64,000 nucleotides of DNA from NCBI GenBank assembly GCA_963920705.1, contig OY987227.1, forward strand, positions 5,939,143 through 6,003,142. Direction: 5' to 3'. Both the position numbers and the translations under genes were made by a program. This document shows positions 12,937 through 25,424 of this stretch, one piece after another. The notes beneath the pieces are model-generated. The model was given only the letters and a program-made list of their open reading frames with translations. It was not told the origin of the DNA and did no database searches. Within the stretch, counting starts at the first letter, position 1. Each line of letters begins with the position of its first letter. Source of the DNA: Odiellus spinosus. Taxonomy: Eukaryota; Arthropoda; Arachnida; Opiliones; Phalangiidae.

Positions 12937-14379
12937 CGCCTTTAAAATCCCATCCGGGTCTCGTTTACATTCGGAATTTATGACGTTTTTATTTGGACTG
13001 CTCCTGGAACGCTACAGAGCGCTCCGAGAACGGTCTTAGCAGTTCAATAATAAAACCGAAGACTAAAACGAATTGGTAAAGAAATCTGATTGAATAACCA
13101 TCAGGATCTGAAGTTCATCAGTCACGTGACAAGATTCGTGGTACACGCGTAATCGTTCTTCGTTAGATTTTTGCAAAATCGATTCTGTTCCTCAATAAAT
13201 ATCGTGGCATTTTGTATTTCGTATCAGTGTGAAAAGAATTTATGATAACCTAGAATAAACTAGACTAACGTAAAAGTGGATAATCATGGTGGCACGATGC
13301 GAACTGTCCCCTGGATTATAGGTTGCCTCAATTACTCGGGTCGCCCATTGATGGTGGCCCCCGTGTATTACGGAACGCCAACAAGGACAGCGACCGCGAG
13401 GAATCTTTATAAGAATAACTCGTATTATAGTCCTCAACCGAAGGGGGTGGGTCGAGTGAAGGTATGGCGTATATACGCGTATAAAAGGCTTCTCATTTCT
13501 CCTTTTTCATATTTACTCGCTCGACTAAGTTTCCATCTTCGGAGTGAATGGATGAGGCTAGTGTATGGGTACTCGCACCCAGACGTATCTATTCTGACAA
13601 GCGCGGATCGCGAAGAATCCAGGACAATAACACCGCGAGGTTATAAAACGCTTATAAAATATCCCTCGGTTACGTCCCCGAAAAAAAGATACTTTGTAAG
13701 CTATATTTCTACTCTATATGGGGCATTTATTAGCTACCCAAGAATGAAAAAAACTCTTACGTTCAATCGAGTTTTCGCCCCTAAATAACCAAAAGGTATA
13801 CGGCGGATAACTACGTAATATTGAACTTCGTAAGGATACGAAAATAGTACGAGTACATTGTCCAGGAATTAACGACGCGGTATATGAAATAACTAATGGC
13901 TAACAGCCAGCCACCAGCGGGGTTACTTCTTCTCCAACTTCTTTTTTTGTTGTTGGAAAAAGAAGCCATCAAGTTTAATGTTAGGTAACGATCGATTTGT
14001 ATTCTTCGACGTTACTCCGTAATTCTTCCGCTTTAAACTTAATAGGACTTGGCTTTTGCTATAACTAATAAATTACAATATCATTGTGGCATACGTGAAT
14101 TCATAAATAAATATAGAACGACTCGTAGCCCAATTAGGAACGACAAGAAAACTTTATATCTTTTTGGCTCCCTCTTGAATTGACGTTGCTAACGGGAGTG
14201 GCAAAAACATTTTGGTTACGACCCGGTTTCACCTAAGGAAAATAAGGGCCGTCTCCTTTTTCCTACCCCCTGTTCCATAGAAGGAGTTCGTGAATACAAT
14301 ACAGAGAGACAAATATTCCATTTTGTTGCCCTGTTGAGGTTAAATTTCGGATTGAATTTAAAAAACGTAATTACTATAC
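12935..14379. other. Intronic sequence, no gene recognised
   Basis: The largest frame here (13276-13788 plus, 170 codons) starts at GTG and has no recognisable motif. Near 13928-13970 a short hairpin pairs CTTCTTCTCCAAC with TTGTTGGAAAAAGAAG. Confidence 0.4.
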
Positions 14380-14386
14380 GAGCCAC

Positions 14387-14723
14387 CAGAAGCCGATGAA
14401 ACCCTCCTTTGAAGTCTACTACTCTAGTGTTCCATATAGCGCTCCTCTCTGTATGGGTAAAATTCCCAATTTTGCGAGATCGGAGGGGTCCTACTTCATA
14501 CCCCTGTCTACGGAAAATTGGAAATTCTCTCTCTCCACAAACGACGACGTTTTTTTTGACGAACTCCGAGGCTGCTAGAGATATTCGCTCGACGAACTCC
14601 CGCTCCGAAAATATCTACCGTTAAGAGGCGTACGAATCGCGCTTTTTGAAACTAACCCATACAGAGAGGGGTAGACAAGACCAGGGAGTAATAGACTTCA
14701 AATTAGGGTTTCATCGGCTTCTG
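14387..14723 (+). mobile_element. MITE family A, copy 1
   Basis: A 337-bp element starts CAGAAGCCGATGAAACCC and ends with its inverse. The inverted ends can be followed for about 80 bp with mismatches and include a second conserved block CCTCTCTGTATGGGT. Perfect 7-bp target duplications GAGCCAC lie at 14380-14386 and 14724-14730. A second copy in opposite orientation is at 15799-16136. Frames inside the two copies give similar peptides only because the DNA is similar; there is no sign of a transposase. Confidence 0.92.
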
Positions 14724-14730
14724 GAGCCAC

Positions 14731-15791
14731 CTGTTGTAATTTCCTTCATTAAACGTGGAAAGAATTTAGAAATGATAAAGTCCTATCTCAAGGACCATCT
14801 CGAAGTGTCGATACCCACGTAGGCCTACATCCGTGGAATATTTGGTGAATTGTTAAGGCGTACGTATTTGCGTGACTTATCCACGGATAATTTAATTTCG
14901 TTTAAGGGCAAACTGTCTTCTTAGAATCAGTTTCACGTTCTCGTTAAAATACCGGTTTGTATTTTTTTATCAGGGATAAGTTTACGTAAGGTAGCGGCTC
15001 GTATAGTTAAGAGCGTTCAAAAATAAGCGTATCTATATTCCATCTAAAGGTGTCAGGCGTTGAAACCCGTTTTATTTGTTCAATCGCGCTTCGCTACAAC
15101 TCTTTCTCCACCGCGAATATTATTATAATAAACGCGCGGCCGCCATATTTGAAGATGATATATCGATGGCCTTATATTATCGCGGATAAATTTAAGAATG
15201 GAAAACACCCGCGCACCTGTTCAAAGACCGCCAGTAATTTGCACAAAATACTCATCGTTAACGCCACGGAGAATGACAGCTCCGACAAACGAATGGACGC
15301 CATACAGTACCAGGCCAACCGACACTTTACGACAAAAAAATAAATACTTCCTATACATCAGACTCACTTACGTTATACCCGTCGAAATGTCAACGTATAT
15401 TTCTAACCGCGATAAGTACAATTTACAACGAAATGAATTTCATTCGAAATGAATCAATTTCAAATAATCGCCAATCCGGCGTATAATTTAGACTGCGCCA
15501 AATTTTTCGGCCCACCTATAGCGCTTAAAAAGCTTTCGAAGCCCATAAATTATACTGTTACATAAGGTGTAAGTTTTATATAACCAAGATAACAATTCGC
15601 CCTCCCAAAATTCACAATTTCGCCCAAGCAGTCCGCGTTTTTGAGAGCGGGAAAATGTTCATGGTATAGTACCAATTTCATTGCAAATAAGTTATCTGTA
15701 TAATAATAACAATAATAATATAATTTAAATAAAATTGTACGTAAATTCTTTATATCCCTAAAGGTTTTAGGCGTTCTCGACTGAGATATAC
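14731..15791. other. Spacer between two inverted MITE copies
   Basis: AT-rich unique sequence with no recognisable gene. Short frames at 15050-15452 have no conserved features. Confidence 0.4.
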
Positions 15792-15798
15792 CTATATA

Positions 15799-16136
15799 CA
15801 GAAGCCGATGAAACCCTCCTTTGAAGTCTATTACTCCCGGGTCTTGTCTACCCCTCTCTGTATGGGTTAGTCTCAAAAATCGCGATTCGTACGACTCCTA
15901 ACGGTAGATATTTTCGGAGCGGGAGTTCGTCGAGCGAATATCTATAGCAGCCTTGGAGTTCGTCAAAAAAACGTCGTCGTTTGTGGAGAGAGAGAATTTC
16001 CAATTTTCCGTAGACAGGGGGATATGAAGTAGGACCCCTCCGATCTCGTAAAATTGGGAATTTTACCCATACAGAGAGGAGCGCGATATGGAACATTAGA
16101 GTAGTGGACTTCAAAGGAGGGTTTCATCGGCTTCTG
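15799..16136 (-). mobile_element. MITE family A, copy 2 (inverted)
   Basis: A 338-bp copy of the element at 14387-14723, in opposite orientation. The ends are CAGAAGCCGATG and CATCGGCTTCTG, and perfect 7-bp duplications CTATATA lie at 15792-15798 and 16137-16143. The two copies have different duplications, so they inserted independently. Their close similarity over the full length indicates fairly recent mobility of the family. Confidence 0.93.
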
Positions 16137-16143
16137 CTATATA

Positions 16144-19100
16144 TGGTATCCATCGGCAACACAGTACAGTCGTCTAATAACAAATTGTATTTCGAGCTCC
16201 AATTGTCAAACAGTATTTGTAAATACGGGGCTTTGTATACGCGTCAGGGACAGATACGCACGGTCAGCTTGTTACATTATACGAGATGTATACGTAGAGG
16301 ATTCGGCAACCATTTTTCAAGACATAAACGACTTGATAAACACACTCAGTCACACACACGGAGCGTATGTTCAATATATCGATCAACGCGGGCGTTTAAA
16401 TAAAGTGAAAGTGAAAACGAGTTTTAGTTGAGGGGAGTCGACCCAATTTTAAGGCCGTTACGTTCGAATTTTCTAGGCTTAATACAATTATTACGAAATA
16501 TTAAATTGGAAAACCGATTAGGAATTTATTTAGGATATAAAACCACTTGTCGGGTTGCATTTTCCCTTTAAAAATAATTTATAATTATCCTTTGTTTTAA
16601 AATATTTTTCTTATCGAATTGTTTGTTTAGTTTTAATAGGATCTCGAATCGATAAAAATGAATAGTTGTTGGACACCCGAAAATCATTAACTGAACCTAT
16701 TATCGGGCTTTATCGTGTTAAATTTAACCATTAACCCTAAGATGAGTAGATGAGAATTGTATTTAAATATAATTAGTTAAAGATATAATCTCGAATTAGA
16801 CTTAGCGAGTTAGCGTAGCTTATCGGAATCTTTTTCAGCTTTCATTTATAGTTGAAACTATTTAGCGAAATCGATAGCCATTATTCCCGTAACGGTCTTA
16901 ATTTGGGGCAGGACAGTGGGCTCTTTACTAACTGATAGCTGGACAAAAAGGTACACAATGTATTTTTATTTTTTTGAGCGATGTTTGAAAAATCGTTAAG
17001 CGTATACTCGCCTACTTTAGTCGTAACACTAGGGGACTAATTGATATCTCCGGGGGGGGGGGGGGAAGTGGGGTTGGACCCTCGTGGGATAAAAGACACA
17101 AAGACATCAGCTGCGCGCCTCCTCGTAATTTAGTAGGAAGCGACTTACCGGGTGAACCCCCGGTTTGACTTTGAGTTTTCAACAATCATTCAAAAATAAA
17201 TGGATAACTACGGAGCACGAACGACCCCGGGCCGCGTATATATAGCCAACGTCAAAGATTCAATGACATTTAACAGTCGAGACAACAGCCCTGGAGAGTT
17301 TAGGAAGTGCTCGATTCGATTGACGTCAAACAATGACGCAGCAATATTTTGGCGAATTATCGAGAATTTCCAGGCTTTCCTCACCCATTTTTCTTTCATT
17401 TCAGCGCCATTTTGGGGGAGATGAAGAGTGAAAATAAGATGTTCCACGCGTGGGGCTGCGCGGTACTTACTCAACGTGAAGAGTCGTTTTCGCGATTGAA
17501 GTTTATTTGTCAATTAAAACCTCGCCCAAAGTTACAAGTTGCACTCCATGATAATTTCATGTCTGGCGCATCCCTTTGTTATCCCTACTCCATAATGGTG
17601 TTTGGCCCTCCCTTTATTATCCCTAATCCATGGCTTCTCCCTTTATCATTAATCCGTGATATTACGTCTGCCATGATATTAGGAATACCGTCAATTAATT
17701 TTAAAAAATTCCTCAAATTGATTGACTAGACATTTCACATATCAAGTAACTTATTGTTCAATTCCGTGGCTGTTAACGATTTTCCAGTGAAACCGACTAC
17801 TCGAATGGAACTCGCGAAATGATATCTTACGAATTTTGAAAGGGTAAATAGGATATAAAAAGAACATTTGAAAAAATAGAATTTGTTATTGAGACGATTA
17901 CGTAGTCACGTACTTATTTCCTGAATCGCAATTACGTCACACGATACTCAGTATAGACTTTACAGAAATTATTTTCATATTGTCGAATATGTTTCCCGGT
18001 ACGGTAATAAGAATTGGCAAGATAATTGGCGCTCTTTAGCCGCGGCCGCGTGCGCAACGTGAACCACGCACTCGCGCGACCATATCGTAGTGTGGCGAAC
18101 GTGACGTAACGGGGAACGTTTAACGTGTCAAATCCTCGTCAAACGTCACCAATAATTGCACGAACGAAACGCCCTCCACACCGCGCAGCACCAGAAAGAA
18201 AAAGACGCAGTCTCGTATAAATGCTATTCTTTTTCATGCGGATTCGACTCCTAGGAGAGTTTAGATGTGTATGGAAATATTATACACCTTTCATTTTTAA
18301 ATTAAAGGGATAATGCGGTTGCATGGCAGTCGACACTGATTTTAGATTATCGAAACCTAATTCCGCGCTGTTCAAAAATACCAGCAAATACTTAGCTATA
18401 TAGAAAACAATTTGCTTATTCGGAAAGTAGGCTTAACGGGGATCCACATTAAAGAGTCTCCCACCAAAGAGCTAGAATCAAACGTGTATATTAGTTTCGG
18501 AACAAAAAACGAGCGCCTTTTCGCTTTCGCTCATTGGTCGGGGACTCCTTAACAAAGCGATGGATCAAACTCTGTTAAAGGAACCGTAAATCCACCTCTA
18601 AATATTAGGTAAATTTGAAACGATGGAAACATTTCATTCTCCATTTAACGCAATAACTTCGTATTCGCTATCAACTAAGATTGAAAATAAAGTTTAAAAA
18701 AGGCGCGATGAAAATTTTAGTTCATTTCAATCGGAGATTTCAACGCTTTTAAAACTATAAGCCTTAAATCTTAACACGAAACAAACACTAAGATATAGTA
18801 CGAGTCTAATATAAACGGTACGCGGAAAACTCTAATTGAATTAATTTTTATAAAGGCGCGAATTTTTATTTCGAAATTTTCAACGATAGATTTCAAAGAA
18901 GGCCAAACTAAAAACCCCGGCGATTTCTAGTATAAGATAGATGAGATGATAGTTTTGAAGGAATTGATATCCCGGATTGAAATTTGACAATATTTGGCCA
19001 CTTTTTCATTCAATTGAATAACGATTTGAAAGCAACGTTCCTTCCTTCGTTATAAGCGAAATGCCCCGCAGTTTTCTAGAGGTGTATTATAGATTGATGC

Positions 19101-22100
19101 ACGCTCGTTTCGCCCAAATTTCGCGTTACAATTCAAAAGGAGAGAGAGAGAGACGAGACTGTTAGACTCCGTAACGCGTAAGCGGTTCTCCCTTTTAAAA
19201 TAAATACATTTTTTTTTTCCTTTTCTATCAATAAGAAAGTGGGCCCCGTAATTTAGATAATAATATAATATATGGGGTAAGAGTATAGGAAAGAATGGGA
19301 GGGGGTAGGAAACGGAGAAAAAAGTAGGTTGGAAATTCCACCCAGCTACAAAATTATATAATTGGTCCACGCACGCTGACGCGGGCGAGCGCTATATACG
19401 GTGGCTTGATTTTTAAACGCCCAATTTTCTCCTTAATCCCCTAACATTACTCTATTCGGAATTGATTCCCGAAATAACGGTATAAAAAATTTCAAGCGAA
19501 TCAATTGAAATAATATTGGATATATTTACGAAATTATAGATATTATCCGTTTACTTAAAACATTGGCTATTTATCAATCCAGTTAACTTATCCCAAGATA
19601 CTCTTATCAGTTTTTATCCCAAAATGGTAACTTGTTATAGAAAATTATCCGATTTATATAATTTGGATAAAGAAGTTTGAAATTAATTTTCTTCCAAATT
19701 TAATTGGGTGTTCATATAAAGCTAATTAACTGTAAATTAACTATTTAACGTCGTGCTGCTTGGCTATATTAACACATTACGAGTCTTCCCTAACCATTTA
19801 AAGGGAGGATAAAGAGGAATATTATGAGTTTTTTAAAGATTCTATCGAAACTTCTAATTTAATAAAACACGTTTGCGTAGTAAAACATTCGGGAAATGTA
19901 AGTGTCCGAATTTTTTACAAAATTAAAACGAGAACCAGCGACCAATTAAAAGAAACCCAGCTGTAGCTTTGGCCAGAAGTGAAATCCCCGCGACACGCGC
20001 CGCGGGATTCACTAATTTGAACCGTTCCTTAAATATTAAGCGCGCAATTCAGCATACAACAGCGCGTCTCGCGGATATTTTAGCAATCTAAAAGTGTATT
20101 GTAATTGGTCGGAGGTCCTCGTTTTAATTGAATTAGCCAAAATATGAATCTTTTCCTATTTCTCGTACAAATACATTTCCGGAATGTTTTATTACGCGAA
20201 TAAGTCTTATTTTTAATAGTAGAATCACTAAATTTTCCTCTTCATTGGCGTGTTCCATTTAATAATTTAAACTTGGTGTTGAATATATATCGGAGTTTTG
20301 TAAAAATAAATGCTAAAACACGATGAGGCTGTTTTACACTCCGCCTTTTCCTTGTCTCGAATTTAGTTAAAACTAAAACAAACGTCGAAGAGGAGTGACA
20401 TGTTTTAGTTGAACGAAAGGTGTTGAAAACGTAAATTAACAACTAACATTCGCGAGTGGAAACTCAAACAAAACAACGAGGATAAAAATGTTTCGGAAAT
20501 AACTTAAGCAAACATTATTTTAAAAAGGTGCGGAAAAACGCGACGAAATAAGGAATTAACTGATACAAAATATAGATAGAGCTTATTTAATCACGCAATG
20601 ATCGTATTTAGTAGACGCTGAAGTGCTCTTTTCGTTTAAATCAGTATTTGGAAATTTTTGTAAAAAAACATTATTTTTAGCAAGTTTTATTTGAAAATAA
20701 TTAATTGTAGGCCTAATTATATTAACAAACTATCATTTAGCGTCGAAATGGGTTTAATTAGAAGTTAAATTAAACTTTAATTAGCAGTAAATGTTTAATT
20801 AAGATTGATTATTACGGATATAATTTTCATAAATCAATTTTTGCAGAAACAATATAAATTTTTCTGGCAATAAAACGAATTTTTTGCGGTAGAAAATTGT
20901 TAATAAATCTTTATCATAACTGTATAATTATCTATAGATAATAATAGGCTTATGGTAACGATGATTTTGGGGTTTTTAAGGGGGGGGGGGGCTGCAAAAA
21001 CGGCTTCATGAAAATTCGTAAAACTCTATCGGCTAACGACCACGGTGCGAAAACTACGGTAATTATTTCATATTTTGAAATGAGTTTTTAAATAAAACTA
21101 AGATTAGTCCATGAAGTTGCAGTTTCTTTTAATTAAATCCATTTGAATATAAATAAATCAGATAAATCAAATAAATTATTTAATTTATTTAATCCAAAAA
21201 AAAAAACAGAATTCTAACGCTATTCACGCGTAGACGTGCACATTCGTAACAACTTGAACTTATACCACGTATCCACTAAAACATCATTTCTTTTTTGGTA
21301 TAGTATGGAAAAAATCATGTAAAACACGATGAAAGTACTCTTATACAGGGGTGGATTTTGTCGGATGAGCGAGTTATTAAACGTAGGGGGTGCGCTAACC
21401 CTAAATCCCTTCTTATCCGTCTCTCTCTCTCTTGTAAAGTTGCTAGGGTTGAAATTTATTTAATTTCGCGTGTAAATTATTGGGAATGAAAAGCCCCTTT
21501 GGCGCGTGATTAGTGGCCCGAAGCTTATCCTCAGCCTGCAGCACCCACAGAGAGATAGAGAGAGAAATCCGGGTAGCGAGGAGAAGAGTGAGACCAGGGG
21601 CGCGGAGAGAGTGCGCGGGGCCGCGATTTAAGTATATTGGTTGTCGACGCGACTCGCTCTCGGTTGCCGCAAAAATCCCGTCCTCGCCTCTAGTTTGGCG
21701 AATAATTTAGCATATGAATAGGATCAGGCCGCCCAGCCTACGCTACATACACACTCAACGCCCCTCCGTACAATATACTCGCTAGCTACGGTTATATTCA
21801 CTCGCAATTTGCCAAGCAAGCTTTTCTAATATCCGCTTTCTCTTATTACTGCTAAGTAAAGGGAGAATATCTCGCGAATAAAGCCGACGATTACACACCC
21901 GACTTATTTAAATCATCCACCATCTTTTTTCGTGTAGAAAAGGGGATACCAGCCAATCAGAATATTAGTTTGAGAAAATCTTATTAGGTGTTAAATGGCG
22001 CCACAGTCTCAAACGGGGCTCTTTCCTACTTTTTGCGGCGCCACCTTTCGGGGGTTTGTAGTATATATATATAATATTGGAATAAAAAGACGAGTTTTGA

Positions 22101-24870
22101 CTGGCTCGTATACCCTTCTCTCCGAGCAGGATTCAAAATGGTGGTGCACCTGTAAATTCGAAATTTTGGGTGATTATTTTCTACCAAATAAATATTGTTA
22201 AATTTGCCGTATTATGACCGATATTATTTGTAAAGATCGTGTTGAGTTATAATATAGGATATTTGTACGAGACTTCCCCTTCGACGATATTCGAAACGAG
22301 TTCGTCGTGATTTCAAAAATATCGCATAAACGTCGTAGGAACGGAAATTTCCGATTGAACGAATTTAATAACGAAATTCAATTGGAGATGGCTATTCGCC
22401 CGATAGGCTAACACTTGGGATTCTTTTAGTATCAGGGAAACTGAGAGATAGTTGGCGAATTTAAGGTCGAACCTTACGCGATTCGCGAGTGAACCGAACT
22501 ATAAATGGACGAAATCGCGGCGGTGAATTAGGTGATGAGGTTGCGGCCACCAAAGCCCCGCGTCTATACACTATCAAGCGAGTAAGTAAAGCTTCGCTAT
22601 CTATCTACGAACCATTGGTTAGGAAGGTCCAACTCGTAGCTCGGTAGGCGCTGACTTCTAGAATTGAATCGCGCTAAATACGCTCTTGAGCTTCTCTCGG
22701 ATGGCATCCCGCGTATCTCTCTATCCTCTCTCTCTCATTTACATGCCGAATTAAATTTTATCCGTGGAAGAAGGACGAATAGCTATATATTGCCGATTAT
22801 GACCTTAGAGCGATACGCGAATAAGTCGGGGCTTCATTCGCTTAATATCCGATCTCGAATCGTGTCGCGCGTTTAGGTATTCGTCGATAATATAGTGTCA
22901 ACTCTTATTATCGGCTTATTCCGTAAAGAAATATATTTATTCGTGGGGTGCGCTATGACGCCAACGTGGAGAGCCACGAATCGATGAAATCACGCGTGAG
23001 GGCTTTTAAACTCACTAACACTCCCTTAATCCCATAATCCTACACGCGAATAAAGCCTATTAAATATCATACTATAATAGTTGATTGAAGCGCGAAATTT
23101 ACGCGTTGATACATTTTATGGGGACTGCGTGGCTGCCAAAAAAGTTTTATTAATTCTTTGATTGGTAATTCTTATTAACCTAGATTTAAAATTTATTTTA
23201 AGTTCGAAAGATTACGTCTTAACCTCTCTAACGCGTGGATAAAAATTGAAACAAGAACTATATAGAGAAATGTAAGTACTAAGATTCTTTGGTCACGTAA
23301 CGAGGTTAGTTCTATTAATGTTATAGTAGCTAGGCGTTCGCGTTGAAGTTCTTCCCTTTTAGTTCGTATTACATATTGAAATATTCTCGGAAATGTTTGG
23401 ATTGTATTAGTATTACCACGTCACGCGGGCGGTATCAGTGAAACGGTAAGTGATTCGTTTCTTACGATAGGGAAGATGGATTGGCTAGCGTCTTACGGAA
23501 ATGCAAAACGTAGCATCTATATATTTGACATCGCGGACAGCGAAATAGAACCGTTTTTAAAACCTTCACTCGATATCTGGAAGAGGATAGCGATCACGAT
23601 ACGCCCATCACCCCCGCGCGCGTGTTTGGTACGCACGACCAGCAGACAAGGATAGTTTTGGGGTTTGGGAAGGTACGTATCTATATAGAGGGGTCAGGAA
23701 TCATCCGGCGGAATGATGCCATTTTTTCCAGACGGTCAGAACTCGCACGCGCGTGATATTCATCCCGACGCCAACCTCAAACCCCATGGTTCGTCCATTC
23801 GCGATGAACGCGTAATACTAACTTCGAGTCCATTCGTATATAGCCCACGCACCACTCTCTTTACCGAGTTCTCGCGGTATAGTCTTCTGGTCCTTATCGC
23901 CAAGAATAAAATACACGTATGATCTCTCGAAAAACGTCGCTTTTAAGCCCAGTTTCCATTTCACAAATAAAATAATTTAAGGTCATTATACTAATGGCTA
24001 ATTTCGCATCACACCCTATAGGGGTGTGTGGTTAAAACACAGCGGTACAGGAGCTAGGCCTATCTCATTCCAAACAAAAAATTGGTTTCTCTGGCGGATG
24101 TTTTGTTAAAATTAGCCACGTAAAGAATAAGAAATTAGATATTTTTGTTTATGTTTAAATTAAATTAAAGTTAAATGAGCGTGGCTGTATCTCGAAGTGA
24201 TATAGACATCGTTGCGGTAACGTTTGGTATGGTGGGAACTGGCCTTAATACGACTTACCTTTTAGGCGAGCTCTAGCATTCCCTACACGATAACGCCATA
24301 TACCGTATTTTATCTTGGCGAAGAATTTTAAGTGTCGGCCCGCGGGCATGGAGCTGACGTCTAATTACGTATACATTAACTCGGGGGACACGCGTGGCGC
24401 CGATAAAATACAAACGTAACCCCGCCTTTCTCGTACGCCCCGCAACCAAATTTAAGTAGTCGAATATGTACGCGAGCCCGCTATATACTTAAACCTAAAA
24501 AAATAAATCTTTATAAGCCTTGGTTCAGGAATATTTCGTGAAGACGCGAAATTAGTTTACCTAAAGAATTATTATCGACTATTTTTCAATAAAAAGGCAG
24601 TTTATATAGCCGAGACAGAGAGATGGTTAGATGGCATGGTATACCCGTCGTACCCTACGGAGAGCGTGCTTTACGACCGGCTGACTATCGGGGGATGTCC
24701 GTTAAGATATACTACAAATATCGCAACTAGCAGCTGATGCCCATCGATTCGAACAAACACCGTTAGCAAGGATTTCATTTTTAAATATTTAAGTCTCAAA
24801 ATCATGGACGAAAAAATAGCCCCTAGAAATATTGGCTATTAAAATACTTGAGTTTCTACTAACATTTTTT
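16144..24870. other. Long intronic stretch, mostly unique AT-rich DNA
   Basis: No coding exon is recognised. A reverse-oriented end of the TTAAAGGGAGAATGCAAC family (GGTTGCATTTTCCCTTTAA) occurs at about 16554-16572. G-runs occur at about 17052-17066 and 20980-20990. A CpG-rich pocket at 18040-18190 contains a NotI-like GCGGCCGC core and several CGCG words and could be regulatory. A perfect small palindrome CACACCC-TATAG-GGGTGTG lies near 24009-24030. Confidence 0.4.
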
Positions 24871-25424
24871 AAATCCTCGACTTTCTAACAATTGCTTTTG
24901 CAATCCCCGACTTTCTAACAATTGCTTTTGCAATCCCCGACTTTCTAACAATTGCTTTTGCAATCCCCGACTTTCTAACAATTGCTTTTGCAATCCCCGA
25001 CTTTCTAACAATTACTTTTGCAATCCCCGACTTTCTAACAATTACTTTTGCAATCCCCGACTTTCTAACAATTCCTTTTGCAATCCCCGACTTTCTACCA
25101 ATTTCTTTTGCAATCTCCGACTTTCTACCAATTGCTTTTGAAATCCCCGACTTTCTAACAATTCCTTTTGAAATCCCCGACTTTCTAACAATTCCTTTTG
25201 AAATCCCCGACTTACTAACAGTTCCTTTTGCAATCCCTTAGTTTCTACCAATTGCTTTTGCCATCCCTTAGTTTCTACCAATTGCTTTTGCAATCCCTTA
25301 GTTTCTACCAATTGCTTTTGCAATCCCTTAGTTTCTACCAATTGCTTTTGCAATCCCTTAGTTTCTACCAATTGCTTTTGAAATCCCTTAGTTTCTACCA
25401 ATTGCTTTTGAAATCCCTGACTTT
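24871..25424. repeat. 30-bp minisatellite, 18 copies in two blocks
   Basis: Exactly 30-bp units run from 24871 to 25410 with a partial copy after. Copies 1-12 carry CCCCGACTTTCTAACA and copies 13-18 (from 25231) carry CCCTTAGTTTCTACCA. The switch between the two sequence types is abrupt, suggesting two separate expansions. Because 30 is a multiple of 3, a frame stays open on each strand (minus: repeats of KGLQKQLVET; plus: repeats of QSLSFYQLLL). Both are best explained as by-products. Confidence 0.95.
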